Notes: generated from the sequence alone by a model not told the origin. Positions 1 through 6,865 are shown, numbered from the stretch's first letter. The stretch is DNA of 9,722 nt from Chloroflexota bacterium (GCA_024640485.1 JAHEEY010000149.1:1-9722); one strand, 5' to 3'. Numbers and translations are program-made.

Positions 1-1176
1 AATGTCGTAGCTGTCTTTTAGACCGCGGGCAAGTTGGCGCGCATTTCTGAAGTTGATGCTCCAGCCGTTGCCGATCGGCGACTCGGTATAGTTCTTCATG
101 ATGGTATTGTCGGTAATGCTCAGATTCGGGGCAGTACCAACGCCGGTGCGATCTTCGGGAACGTGGGAGACGCCGCTGCGAATGGCAGTAAGCGGCGGGC
201 GGTTGCCAACCTCTTCATCGTTGACGGTGATGCTTCCCTGGCATTTTCTCAAGCCGGTGATTACCTCGGCCAGCTCGCTTTGGCCGTTGCCGGCAACACC
301 AGCAATACCCAAAATCTCGCCGCTTCTGACCTGAAGCGAAAGGTTTCGCAGCGCCGGTACACCCTTGTTGTTCTCGGCACTGACATTCTTCACATCTAGC
401 ACCACTGGGCCCAGCTCATGGGGTTTCTTGTCCACTGTGAATACCAGGGATCGCCCCACCATCAATCGGGCCAGCTCTTCTTTGGTGACCCCTTCCATAC
501 TGAGCCCTTCAGCGGTGACTTTGCCCCGGCGGAGAACCGTAATACGGTCTGCTACTGCGGCGACCTCTTGCAGCTTGTGGCTGATGAAGATGATCGATTT
601 GCCTTGATCTACCATGGCCCGCATGGTCACCATTAATTCATCGATCTCTTGAGGCGCCAGGACCGCTGTCGGTTCGTCCATGATCAGGATTCTGGCGCCG
701 CGGTAGAGGGTCTTCAAGATTTCTACTCGCTGCTGTTCGCCCACTGACAGCTGCCAAATCTTGGCAGTGGGATCTACACGGAGGCCAAACTGTTCTTGCA
801 GCGCCAGGATTTTCTTGTCGTAGGCGCTGAGGTTCATGAAAAATCTGGGCTCATCGAGCCCTAAAAGGATGTTTTCGGTGACTGTCTGGGTTGGCACCAA
901 CATGAAATGTTGATGAACCATCCCAATGCCTCGGGCTATCGCCGCTTTGGGCGAGTTGAAGCTGGCGGGTTCGCCATAAACTTCGATAGAGCCAGCGGCT
1001 TGTTTGTAAAGGCCGGCCAATACATTCATCAGCGTGCTCTTTCCCGCCCCATTTTCGCCGAGTAATGCGTGGATTTCGCCCTGTTTTAAGGTGAAGTTGA
1101 CCTGGTCATTGGCTAAGACGCCTGGGAAACGGACCACGATGTCTTTCATTTCAACCGCATAGGGCGTTTCTGTCAT
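1..1176 (-). CDS. BMP/nucleoside-type ABC transporter, double ATP-binding protein (C-terminus cut off by window edge)
   Basis: This is the ATP-hydrolysing subunit of a CUT2/NupO (YufO)-type importer, a cytoplasmic protein that pairs with two permeases. The 392 visible codons run from an ATG at 1174-1176 and stay open to the window edge; family members are about 505-515 residues, so roughly the last 110-120 are missing. Domain 1 is canonical: Walker A GENGAGKST (40-48), Q-loop HQHF (88-91), signature LSVGEQQR (143-150), Walker B ILIMDEP (163-169) and H-loop His200. Domain 2 has the degenerate Walker A typical of this family, GVAGNGQSEL (about 293-302), followed by VPEDR (339-343). The stretch MVHQHFMLVPTQTVTENI is characteristic of the nucleoside/BMP branch. 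An SD-like GAGGT (complement of 1184-1188) lies 7 nt before the start. It is downstream of and co-directional with the BMP lipoprotein gene; the permeases should lie beyond the left edge. Substrate is not shown by sequence. I am very sure of the family. Confidence 0.95.
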   Translation of the reverse strand, partial: MTETPYAVEMKDIVVRFPGVLANDQVNFTLKQGEIHALLGENGAGKSTLMNVLAGLYKQAAGSIEVYGEPASFNSPKAAIARGIGMVHQHFMLVPTQTVTENILLGLDEPRFFMNLSAYDKKILALQEQFGLRVDPTAKIWQLSVGEQQRVEILKTLYRGARILIMDEPTAVLAPQEIDELMVTMRAMVDQGKSIIFISHKLQEVAAVADRITVLRRGKVTAEGLSMEGVTKEELARLMVGRSLVFTVDKKPHELGPVVLDVKNVSAENNKGVPALRNLSLQVRSGEILGIAGVAGNGQSELAEVITGLRKCQGSITVNDEEVGNRPPLTAIRSGVSHVPEDRTGVGTAPNLSITDNTIMKNYTESPIGNGWSINFRNARQLARGLKDSYDI

Positions 1177-1206
1177 GGCAGGTACCTCATAGAAGAGTGA
1201 AGATAG

Positions 1207-1239
1207 GAGAGAGGTGGCCACTTATCGACCACCTCTCTC
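1207..1239 (-). promoter_or_regulatory. Perfect 11-bp inverted repeat between BMP and ATPase genes (RNA hairpin)
   Basis: GAGAGAGGTGG (1207-1217) is the exact reverse complement of CCACCTCTCTC (1229-1239), with an 11-nt loop. In the minus-strand mRNA it follows the BMP stop codon by about 32 nt and precedes the ATPase start by about 30 nt. The RNA after the stem is pyrimidine-rich but has no U-run, so a full Rho-independent terminator is unlikely. By analogy with other binding-protein transporter operons, it may stabilise the binding-protein message or lower expression of the downstream genes. That role is inferred. Confidence 0.6.
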
Positions 1240-1271
1240 ATTGTAAACTACGCAAAAACAATCAGCAGCCG

Positions 1272-2564
1272 CTACTCAACTTCGGGGAGCTCGGCGGTGA
1301 TGTTTTCGTTCCACCAGTACATGCAGGTCTCGCAGGGGCTGCCGAACTGGGCAAAACCGTCGAGATCAAGCTGCTCCAAGCTTTCGCCTTCCGCCAAGAC
1401 AAGGTTGCCCTGGTTGTCGGTGATAGGACCGGTGAAGACATCGAAGCGGGTGAATTCGCCAGCCAGCATTGCGGCCAAAGTCTCGCGAATCATGTTCAGA
1501 TCGGCTTCAGGTAGATCTGCGGCACCAGGCTGGAGGGTTTCTCCATCCATGAAGCCCAACAAGCCAATCGCGCCGGAGTCGGCATCGAAGTATTGCCAAC
1601 CGCCAACCCAACTACCGTCTCGGGAAGCTTCCACGATGTCGGCATAGACAGGGCCCCAGTTCCAGTACATGGAAGTCAGGCAGGTGTCGATCTTGCAATT
1701 GTCAGAGTAGTCGTAGGTGATGCCCCACTTTCCTTCTGGCGCGGCTTCGGCTGGTGCCGGGGTGTCGGCGCCGGTCATGACAACTTGGGCGCCGCTGTCA
1801 AACAGCGAGGCAGCGGCTTCTTTTTCCACGATGGGATCATGCCAGGTGAAGATCCAACGGACATCGATGGTGCAATCGGGGCAGGTCTTCTGGGCGCCCA
1901 AAGCGAACGCATTGCCCAGGCGCAGCTCTTCCGGGATGGGGAAGGTGGCGATGTAACCCAATTTCGGGTTGCCGTCCACCATAGCGCGGGAACCGGCCAG
2001 CATACCAGCCAGGTATTTGATGTCTTCCATGGCGCCCATCAGGTTGCCGAAGTTGGCTTCATTGGATTTGAAACCGCTGATGTGGATGATGTCTACATCG
2101 GGGAACTCTTCCGCAACGATTTCAGAGGCATCCATGTAGCCGAAGGAGGTGGTGAAAATCACATCGAAACCCTTGCGGGCCAGGGAGCGGATTACCTGTT
2201 CGGCATCGGCGCCTTCAGCTACGGTTTCAACGTAAGCGGTGTGGACGTCAGCCACATTGGCTTCGACGTACATACGACCGACATCGTGTGCCTGGGTCCA
2301 GCCACCATCATCATGGGGGCCGACGAATACAAAGGCCACATTGTATTTCCCTTCTTCGGTGGCAGGAATCTGATATTGGCCGCCGCTAGTATCGGCGGCA
2401 GGGGCTTCTACTTCTGGTGCGGCTTCTTCGACAGCCGTTTCTTCAACCGCAGCCGGTTCATCGACGGCTGGCTCTGTTTCTTCGGTGTCGCCACCGCAAG
2501 CAACCAGGAGCAGGCTGAAAACCAAAGTCAATAATAGAAGTTTCCAAAGGCGTTCTCGGTTCAT
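1272..2564 (-). CDS. BMP-family ABC transporter substrate-binding lipoprotein
   Basis: This 430-residue extracytoplasmic binding protein captures the substrate for the adjacent ABC importer. Residues 1-22 form a lipoprotein signal peptide (Arg/Lys, then a Leu-rich core) with lipobox LVAC ending at Cys23. Residues 26-60 are an acidic Glu/Ala/Pro linker that would hold the domain off the membrane. The mature fold starts near residue 73; VGPHDDGGWTQAHDVGRMYV (81-100) is the conserved BMP/PnrA N-terminal motif, and GFKSNEANFGNLMGAMEDIKY (164-184) matches the family hinge region. An SD of GAGGAGA (complement of 2573-2579) lies 8 nt before the ATG. Known BMP proteins bind nucleosides and related compounds; the ligand here cannot be read from sequence. 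Six Cys of the mature domain fall in three close pairs (228/231, 290/295, 411/414), possibly disulfides. Its own promoter may lie just upstream. Confidence 0.93.
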   Translation of the reverse strand: MNRERLWKLLLLTLVFSLLLVACGGDTEETEPAVDEPAAVEETAVEEAAPEVEAPAADTSGGQYQIPATEEGKYNVAFVFVGPHDDGGWTQAHDVGRMYVEANVADVHTAYVETVAEGADAEQVIRSLARKGFDVIFTTSFGYMDASEIVAEEFPDVDIIHISGFKSNEANFGNLMGAMEDIKYLAGMLAGSRAMVDGNPKLGYIATFPIPEELRLGNAFALGAQKTCPDCTIDVRWIFTWHDPIVEKEAAASLFDSGAQVVMTGADTPAPAEAAPEGKWGITYDYSDNCKIDTCLTSMYWNWGPVYADIVEASRDGSWVGGWQYFDADSGAIGLLGFMDGETLQPGAADLPEADLNMIRETLAAMLAGEFTRFDVFTGPITDNQGNLVLAEGESLEQLDLDGFAQFGSPCETCMYWWNENITAELPEVE

Positions 2565-2606
2565 CTAAATTCTCTCCTCAACAAAAATTTAACGATAGAT
2601 TTCCAT

Positions 2607-2636
2607 TACATAGGAAATATTAATAGCTTTAGTCAA
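2607..2636 (-). promoter_or_regulatory. Candidate sigma-70-type promoter for the BMP gene
   Basis: On the minus strand, TTGACT (complement of 2631-2636) is followed after 18 bp by TATGTA (complement of 2607-2612), in a 90-bp gap clearly richer in A+T than the surrounding genes. It lies about 40-70 bp upstream of the BMP start, leaving room for the SD. The -35 matches 5 of 6 consensus bases; the -10 is weak. A separate promoter would let the binding protein be made in excess over upstream arcC. This is inferred from pattern only. Confidence 0.4.
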
Positions 2637-2654
2637 TATCACGCACAATGCCTG

Positions 2655-3890
2655 TTATACATCACCTCCTTCATCAAAGGGAGAACTAGCTGTGATCTTA
2701 ATCTTGTAACCCGCATGTTGTTCCAACAAATGTAGCTCGTTTTGGTAGAAGGTCACTAATCCATTTTCACCAATAGATTGAGCTATTTCACCAGCAAATG
2801 TGATATCTGCATAAGCCAGTTCAAATTGACGCTGCCGGCGGTATGCCTGACCCCGCATATGAAGCAGCTGGGCTGTCTGACGTTTGTCCGCTTGACTCTG
2901 GCGGCTGTGGTCGATCGCCTGGCTCAAATGAACAACAGCGCTGTCCGCATTGCCCAACTCCAGAAAGTACCTGCCCATCATCTGGTGGGCATACGTGAGC
3001 GCGGCGTGATTTGACAGGCCCAGCTCAAGCGCCCGCTGAAGATGTTTGATCGCCTTTGGCGACGGCTGTGACTTCTTGGCGATGTCAAGGGCTGCCAGCT
3101 GCAGATGCCCTTCACCGGAATCAGGATTCTGTTTGATGAACAGGTTGAGTTGATATCGGGCTCTGTTGATCGCGCCGCCGCGGCGCAAGGCATCGATATA
3201 TTGAAGCTGACGCTGCTGGTCATAAGGGGCCAAACTGGTATCTGCTGCCACTGTTTCGAAATTGGCTTGGTCAGCCGTCGATTCATAACCGACCATTTCG
3301 AACCAGCCGCGGCGATCTTGCCACCAGAACAGCAGCAGTAGTCCAAGATGGAAAGGTACTGTAGCCGCGCTTGCCAGCGGGGTCGCATCAAATCCATAGA
3401 TGGTACGCCAATCGCCAAGAAACCCCAGCAGCGTAAACACCGGGTAATAAATCAGGGAAAAGAAGAGCTGATAGCGAAAGGCGCGCAGTCCAAAATAGCG
3501 AATGGTCTTGGCAGGATGGGCTTTCAATATCAGCCAGATGGCCAAGCCGAAAATCAGTGAACCCAACGTGCCGGCAAGGCTGATAAACCAATCCTGCAGG
3601 GGGCTGAAGCTCCCCTGGGGGACGACATAGCCCCAAAAGACGCGGTAGCCGAACTCGACAATTTTGCCGCCGGAAAGCCATGTGGCTACAGCATGGCTGA
3701 ACTCGTGAAAAAACACGCCTATCGGTACGGCGATAAAGAAGGATGCTTGCTCAGCAAGATGCTTTTTGTAACGATTAAAAGGTGGTGCGATTAATTGGCG
3801 CCATTCTTTTACAATACGGATCGATAACTGAACGCTGCGGAAAATGTAGATAAGGGCGAATATGTTGAAAAGCCCAATAATGGCAGACAT
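2655..3890 (-). CDS. Membrane M50-like (site-2-protease-type) zinc metallopeptidase with C-terminal TPR domain
   Basis: This 411-residue protein has two parts. Residues 1-195 are membranous, with hydrophobic segments near 3-20, 50-72, 101-123, 138-158 and 172-190. The second carries HEFSH (62-66), an HExxH zinc motif inside a membrane helix as in M50 intramembrane proteases. Asp160 in the GDW motif after the fourth segment is a plausible third metal ligand, though the usual NPxxDG is not seen. Residues about 222-391 are soluble and Ala/Leu-rich, with TPR-like helical repeats (for example 259-291, 299-331 and 341-373), probably for protein interaction. The gene starts 7 nt after the arcC stop, and its SD AAGGA (complement of 3895-3899) overlaps that stop codon, implying translational coupling. 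The substrate is unknown; with only the HExxH certain, a non-proteolytic role remains possible. Confidence 0.75.
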   Translation of the reverse strand: MSAIIGLFNIFALIYIFRSVQLSIRIVKEWRQLIAPPFNRYKKHLAEQASFFIAVPIGVFFHEFSHAVATWLSGGKIVEFGYRVFWGYVVPQGSFSPLQDWFISLAGTLGSLIFGLAIWLILKAHPAKTIRYFGLRAFRYQLFFSLIYYPVFTLLGFLGDWRTIYGFDATPLASAATVPFHLGLLLLFWWQDRRGWFEMVGYESTADQANFETVAADTSLAPYDQQRQLQYIDALRRGGAINRARYQLNLFIKQNPDSGEGHLQLAALDIAKKSQPSPKAIKHLQRALELGLSNHAALTYAHQMMGRYFLELGNADSAVVHLSQAIDHSRQSQADKRQTAQLLHMRGQAYRRQRQFELAYADITFAGEIAQSIGENGLVTFYQNELHLLEQHAGYKIKITASSPFDEGGDV

Positions 3891-3897
3891 AGAATCC

Positions 3898-4848
3898 TTA
3901 ATCTGATTCGATCCAGGTCCCTGTTTCGTGTTTTAGGGCACGAGCGATGTTAGGCGGGTTTGTGATCAGGGCCGTATTTCCCGATTCCTTTATGAAAGTC
4001 AGAATCGCTTCCACCTTGGGGCGCATGCTGCCAGGAGCAAAATGCCCTTCTTCGAGGTATTGATTCAGCTGCTTGGCGGAGACTTGATCGAGCTCCTGCT
4101 GCTGCGGCGTATTGTAATTCAGGGCAACCTTCTCAACCCCAGTGGAAACCAAGAACAAATCGATGTTCAGCCTGCTGGCCAGCAGCCCGCTGGCCCAATC
4201 TTTATCGATGACCGCGTAAACGCCTTTCAGCTCGCGCAGCTCCCCGGCTTGATTCTGTACTACCGGGATCCCGCCGCCGCCAACAGCGATGACAATGTTG
4301 CCGGCTTCCACCAATTGCCGGATTGAGTCTTCCTCAATTACCTGCAGTGGTTTGGGAGAAGCTACAACGCGCCGCCATCCTCGGCCGGCATCTTCGACCA
4401 CGTTCCAGCCGAGCGCCTCAAACTCTCGCGCTTCTTCTTCACTCATGAATCCGCCAATGGGCTTGGTTGGATTATCGAAGGCGGGATCTGACTGATCGAC
4501 CAGGACCTGGGTGACCACCGTAACCACCGGTTTGTTGATGTTTCGGCGGTACAGCTCGTTGCTGAGCGCTTGCTGCAGCATGTACCCAATTGAGCCTTGG
4601 GTGTCGGCGACGATCAGATCAAGGGGAGTGGTATGAACGATACCGGCAGCGATTTCGTTGCGGCGCAAAATGAAACCAACCTGGGGGCCGTTGCCGTGGG
4701 TGACCACTAGGTCCCATCCCTGTTCAACCATGTCGGCAAGATGATTACACGTTTCCCGAACGGCATCCCACTGGTAGCGAATATCAGGTTGATGCTTATT
4801 AGTAATGAGAGAATTTCCGCCGATAGCGATCAGTGCGGTATGAGACAT
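3898..4848 (-). CDS. arcC: Carbamate kinase
   Basis: The enzyme catalyses the reversible transfer of phosphate between carbamoyl phosphate and ADP, giving ATP, NH3 and CO2 in fermentation of arginine, agmatine or purine ureides. It is a cytoplasmic amino-acid-kinase-fold enzyme. The 316 residues match the family length and motifs: IGGNSL (9-14), THGNGPQVG (50-58), GRGWRRVVASPKP (155-167), VGGGGIPV (189-196), VIDKDWAS (213-220), APGSMRPKVEA (271-281) and ALITNP (293-298). These phosphate- and nucleotide-binding segments are all intact. No arcA, arcB or other carbamoyltransferase gene is in the window. It is the first gene of the minus-strand unit, followed at 7 nt by the M50-TPR gene. The start at 4848 is supported by the N-terminal motif, yet no good Shine-Dalgarno precedes it, and a TAGAAT -10 lies close upstream, so the message may be leaderless. 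Confidence 0.95.
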   Translation of the reverse strand: MSHTALIAIGGNSLITNKHQPDIRYQWDAVRETCNHLADMVEQGWDLVVTHGNGPQVGFILRRNEIAAGIVHTTPLDLIVADTQGSIGYMLQQALSNELYRRNINKPVVTVVTQVLVDQSDPAFDNPTKPIGGFMSEEEAREFEALGWNVVEDAGRGWRRVVASPKPLQVIEEDSIRQLVEAGNIVIAVGGGGIPVVQNQAGELRELKGVYAVIDKDWASGLLASRLNIDLFLVSTGVEKVALNYNTPQQQELDQVSAKQLNQYLEEGHFAPGSMRPKVEAILTFIKESGNTALITNPPNIARALKHETGTWIESD

Positions 4849-4853
4849 AGAGT

Positions 4854-4882
4854 ATTCTAGAGACCTGCTTTTACCGAATTAA
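4854..4882 (-). promoter_or_regulatory. Candidate arcC promoter placing the transcript start at or near the ATG
   Basis: On the minus strand, TAGAAT (complement of 4854-4859) matches 5 of 6 consensus -10 bases. A poor -35, TTAATT (complement of 4877-4882), lies 17 bp further upstream. Transcription would begin about 6-7 nt after the -10, essentially at the arcC ATG (4848). No SD is visible in the short region between, so the two observations agree. The weak -35 could mean activator dependence. Confidence 0.35.
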
Positions 4883-4965
4883 GGATGAACAAATAGGTGC
4901 CTCTCTGAGAAGCCGTCGAGTCCTGGTAACAGAGATTGTTTGACGAGGCGATTCCAGGCTCTTAT

Positions 4966-4975
4966 TTTTCGAAAA
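4966..4975. repeat. 10-bp perfect palindrome TTTTCGAAAA in the divergent intergenic region
   Basis: TTTTCGAAAA is self-complementary and lies between the two divergent promoters, about 120 bp from each start codon. It could be an operator half-pair for a dimeric regulator or simply a chance AT-rich palindrome. No second copy is seen in the window. The rest of the 235-bp gap (4849-5083) holds the arcC and CNBD-gene promoters and no gene. Confidence 0.25.
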
Positions 4976-5012
4976 GATCATACAACAGTGCACCCTCCTG
5001 AGCAAACAGTCG

Positions 5013-5039
5013 GGGTAGAAAGTTTGTTGATTTCTACCC
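5013..5039. promoter_or_regulatory. 9-bp inverted repeat overlapping the -35 region: likely operator
   Basis: GGGTAGAAA (5013-5021) and TTTCTACCC (5031-5039) are exact reverse complements around a 9-nt centre (centre-to-centre spacing about 18 bp). The right arm overlaps the TTGATT -35 at 5027-5032, the position expected for a repressor site on the CNBD-gene promoter. The element would lie upstream of the transcript start, so action as DNA rather than an RNA hairpin is more likely. The binding protein is unknown. Confidence 0.5.
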
Positions 5040-5055
5040 GGTGTTCTTATATTAT
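5027..5055 (+). promoter_or_regulatory. Sigma-70-type promoter for the CNBD/PH gene and downstream operon
   Basis: TTGATT (5027-5032, 4 of 6 consensus) and TATTAT (5050-5055, 5 of 6) are 17 bp apart, and the region between 5047 and 5065 is strikingly AT-rich. Transcription would begin near 5062, giving a leader of about 22 nt that includes the SD AGGAAGG (5072-5078) ahead of the GTG start at 5084. This is the only strong promoter candidate seen for the plus-strand genes. Confidence 0.55.
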
Positions 5056-5083
5056 GTTAAAATAACTTCTCAGGAAGGTTGTT

Positions 5084-6841
5084 GTGACAAGTAAAATTGA
5101 GTTCCTAGCTCAACTCCCCATCTTTGAAGCTCTCGATGATGAAGAGCTGTGGTCGCTGGCGTCTATCTGCACTGAGTATGCGTATGAAGACGGCGCTGTG
5201 ATCGCCTATCAGCGAGACGTGGCAGATAGCATGGTCATTGTCCGCAGTGGTCGTCTCTTTGCGCGTGCCGTGGATGAAAGGGGGATCGTGCGAGATACGC
5301 AGGCGTACTTGCCGCTGGATTGTTTTGGCGATGTTTGGATGTTTGCCCAGACTGCCCACCCGGCAACCGTGAAAGCAACCGGCCCTGGTCAGGCGATCAT
5401 TATTAAGGGGAGCGATTTCCTCCAATTCCTGGGTAGAAACCGAAATGCGCTGGCGAAACTTGAACCGCTCATAGATGAAACCGATCAAGTCGTCAGCGGG
5501 TTGTCTCTTGAGGCATGGGAAGAATCGCAGAAGAGCCAGTTGAAGGCAGACCGGCGCAGCGCGTCCGTCAGCTTGCTCCCCGATGAGTTGTTGGAGTTTC
5601 AAGCTCGCCGCAGCCGTTGGTATTTGATGCTGCAGGTGGTGGTGCCGTCGTTGGGGCTGCTTCTGGGGCCGTTAGGGCTGTATCTGCTGCTTGGCGGCGC
5701 TTCTGAAGGGATCGCCTCATCCGCCGCTCGCTGGATTCTGCCGCTGATTGCGGCCCTGTTTTTTGGTTTGTGGTTGTTTATTCGCGTTCTCGATTGGAAC
5801 AACGATTACTTCGTGATTACCAATAAGCATTTGACTCACCACGAGTTTCGACTGCGGAGTTTTAGCACCACGGTTAACAAAATCCCCATTGACCAGATTC
5901 AAAGTGTGGAAGTGGAAAGGCCCACGTTTATTGCCCAAATGTTTGATTTCGGGACCGCCCGGATCACCACCTCGGCACAAGCTCGGTCAGTGCTTTTTGA
6001 CAATATTGATGATCCTCGTCGTGTCGAGGCGACGCTCAATACCTTGCGGCAGCGGGTGAAGGCATTGGATGCCGGTCGAGCGCAGGCCACCATGCGGCAG
6101 TCTATAGAAAGCCATTTCAACGTTCAGGATAACGTCCATGTCGCCGATGACCTGGATGATGAAGATGATTACTACGAGTATGAGCAGGATGATGGCGCCA
6201 GTTTCCCTGACCTGTGGCGAGAGTTCCGCGACAGATATCGGTGGCGGGTGGAAGCCAACGGGGTGATCACTTACCGCAAACATTTCTTCGTCCTGCTGCG
6301 CGAGATCGCCTGGCCGGCTGGTATCGGCCTGGCTTTGGCCTTAGTAGCGACATTCATGGCCCGCAGTTCCAAGATGTCTTTTGGACAGCTGGTGGGGATT
6401 TTCCTGGTGCTGTACACTATCGACTTGTCTTGGCTGATCTGGCGGATTGAAGATTGGCGAAACGACACCTTTCAACTTACAGATACCTACGTGATTGACA
6501 TTGACCGCAAACCTTTTGGCTTTGGTGAGAGCCGTAAGCTCGCGGAACTGAGCAATGTACAGAATGTTAATTCAGATAGGCCGAATTTCCTGGCCACCAT
6601 CTTCAACTTTGGAAATGTAGTGGTGGAAACGGCCGGGGCTACCTCTGACATTACTTTTGAAAATGTTTCCCACCCAAATCTGGTGCAGAGCGACGTTTTC
6701 AAACGACGAGATCAATTCCGTCAGCGGCAGCTTATGAAGGATGGGGAACATCGCCGTAAGGAATACTCTGTTCTCCTGGATGTTTACCAGCAGGCCAGAG
6801 AGCAGGGCCGTATCCCACGCCGAACTCCCCCTTCAGAATAA
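5084..6841 (+). CDS. Membrane protein with N-terminal cyclic-nucleotide-binding-like domain and two 2TM-bacterial-PH modules
   Basis: The 585-residue protein starts at GTG 5084, with SD AGGAAGG 5 nt before it. Residues 5-120 resemble a CRP-type cyclic-nucleotide-binding domain (LAQLPIFEALDDEELWSLA, then FGDVWMF...ATVKA), but the ligand cassette is altered: FGD replaces FGE, and His92 sits where the phosphate-binding Arg is expected. Two modules follow, each a hydrophobic pair and a bPH2 (DUF304/YdbS-like) domain: TM about 182-203 and 215-235 with PH 237-325, and TM about 405-426 and 434-453 with PH 457-545. The copies align with no gap at a constant offset of 220 (DW 237/457, RP 279/499, FxFG 287/507, Pro 311/531). 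An acidic linker (355-370) precedes module 2. Both CNBD and PH domains are probably cytoplasmic. The function is unknown; a membrane-tethered sensor or scaffold is an inference. It heads the plus-strand unit, 24 nt before def. Confidence 0.85.
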   Translation: MTSKIEFLAQLPIFEALDDEELWSLASICTEYAYEDGAVIAYQRDVADSMVIVRSGRLFARAVDERGIVRDTQAYLPLDCFGDVWMFAQTAHPATVKATGPGQAIIIKGSDFLQFLGRNRNALAKLEPLIDETDQVVSGLSLEAWEESQKSQLKADRRSASVSLLPDELLEFQARRSRWYLMLQVVVPSLGLLLGPLGLYLLLGGASEGIASSAARWILPLIAALFFGLWLFIRVLDWNNDYFVITNKHLTHHEFRLRSFSTTVNKIPIDQIQSVEVERPTFIAQMFDFGTARITTSAQARSVLFDNIDDPRRVEATLNTLRQRVKALDAGRAQATMRQSIESHFNVQDNVHVADDLDDEDDYYEYEQDDGASFPDLWREFRDRYRWRVEANGVITYRKHFFVLLREIAWPAGIGLALALVATFMARSSKMSFGQLVGIFLVLYTIDLSWLIWRIEDWRNDTFQLTDTYVIDIDRKPFGFGESRKLAELSNVQNVNSDRPNFLATIFNFGNVVVETAGATSDITFENVSHPNLVQSDVFKRRDQFRQRQLMKDGEHRRKEYSVLLDVYQQAREQGRIPRRTPPSE

Positions 6842-6865
6842 ATAGGAACGGAACGCAAGAAGAAA

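Noticed and set aside
34..636. Several open frames on the plus strand at the left edge
   Set aside because: They are antisense to the ABC ATPase gene, whose Walker, signature and H-loop motifs are intact on the minus strand.
1593..2534. A 313-codon open frame on the plus strand
   Set aside because: It lies entirely antisense to the clearly real BMP lipoprotein gene, has low-complexity Gly/Phe-rich content and no recognisable domain.
2645..2676. A near-perfect Shine-Dalgarno (AAGGAGGTGATG on the minus strand) at the end of the M50-TPR gene
   Set aside because: It encodes the last residues (EGGDV) of that protein; the nearest start is too close and opens only a 7-codon frame, and the BMP start is about 100 nt away.
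4180..4206. Trp in the DKDWAS motif of carbamate kinase as a possible defect
   Set aside because: That position varies among carbamate kinases (Leu, Phe and others), and the flanking Asp-Lys-Asp is intact, so activity is not in doubt.
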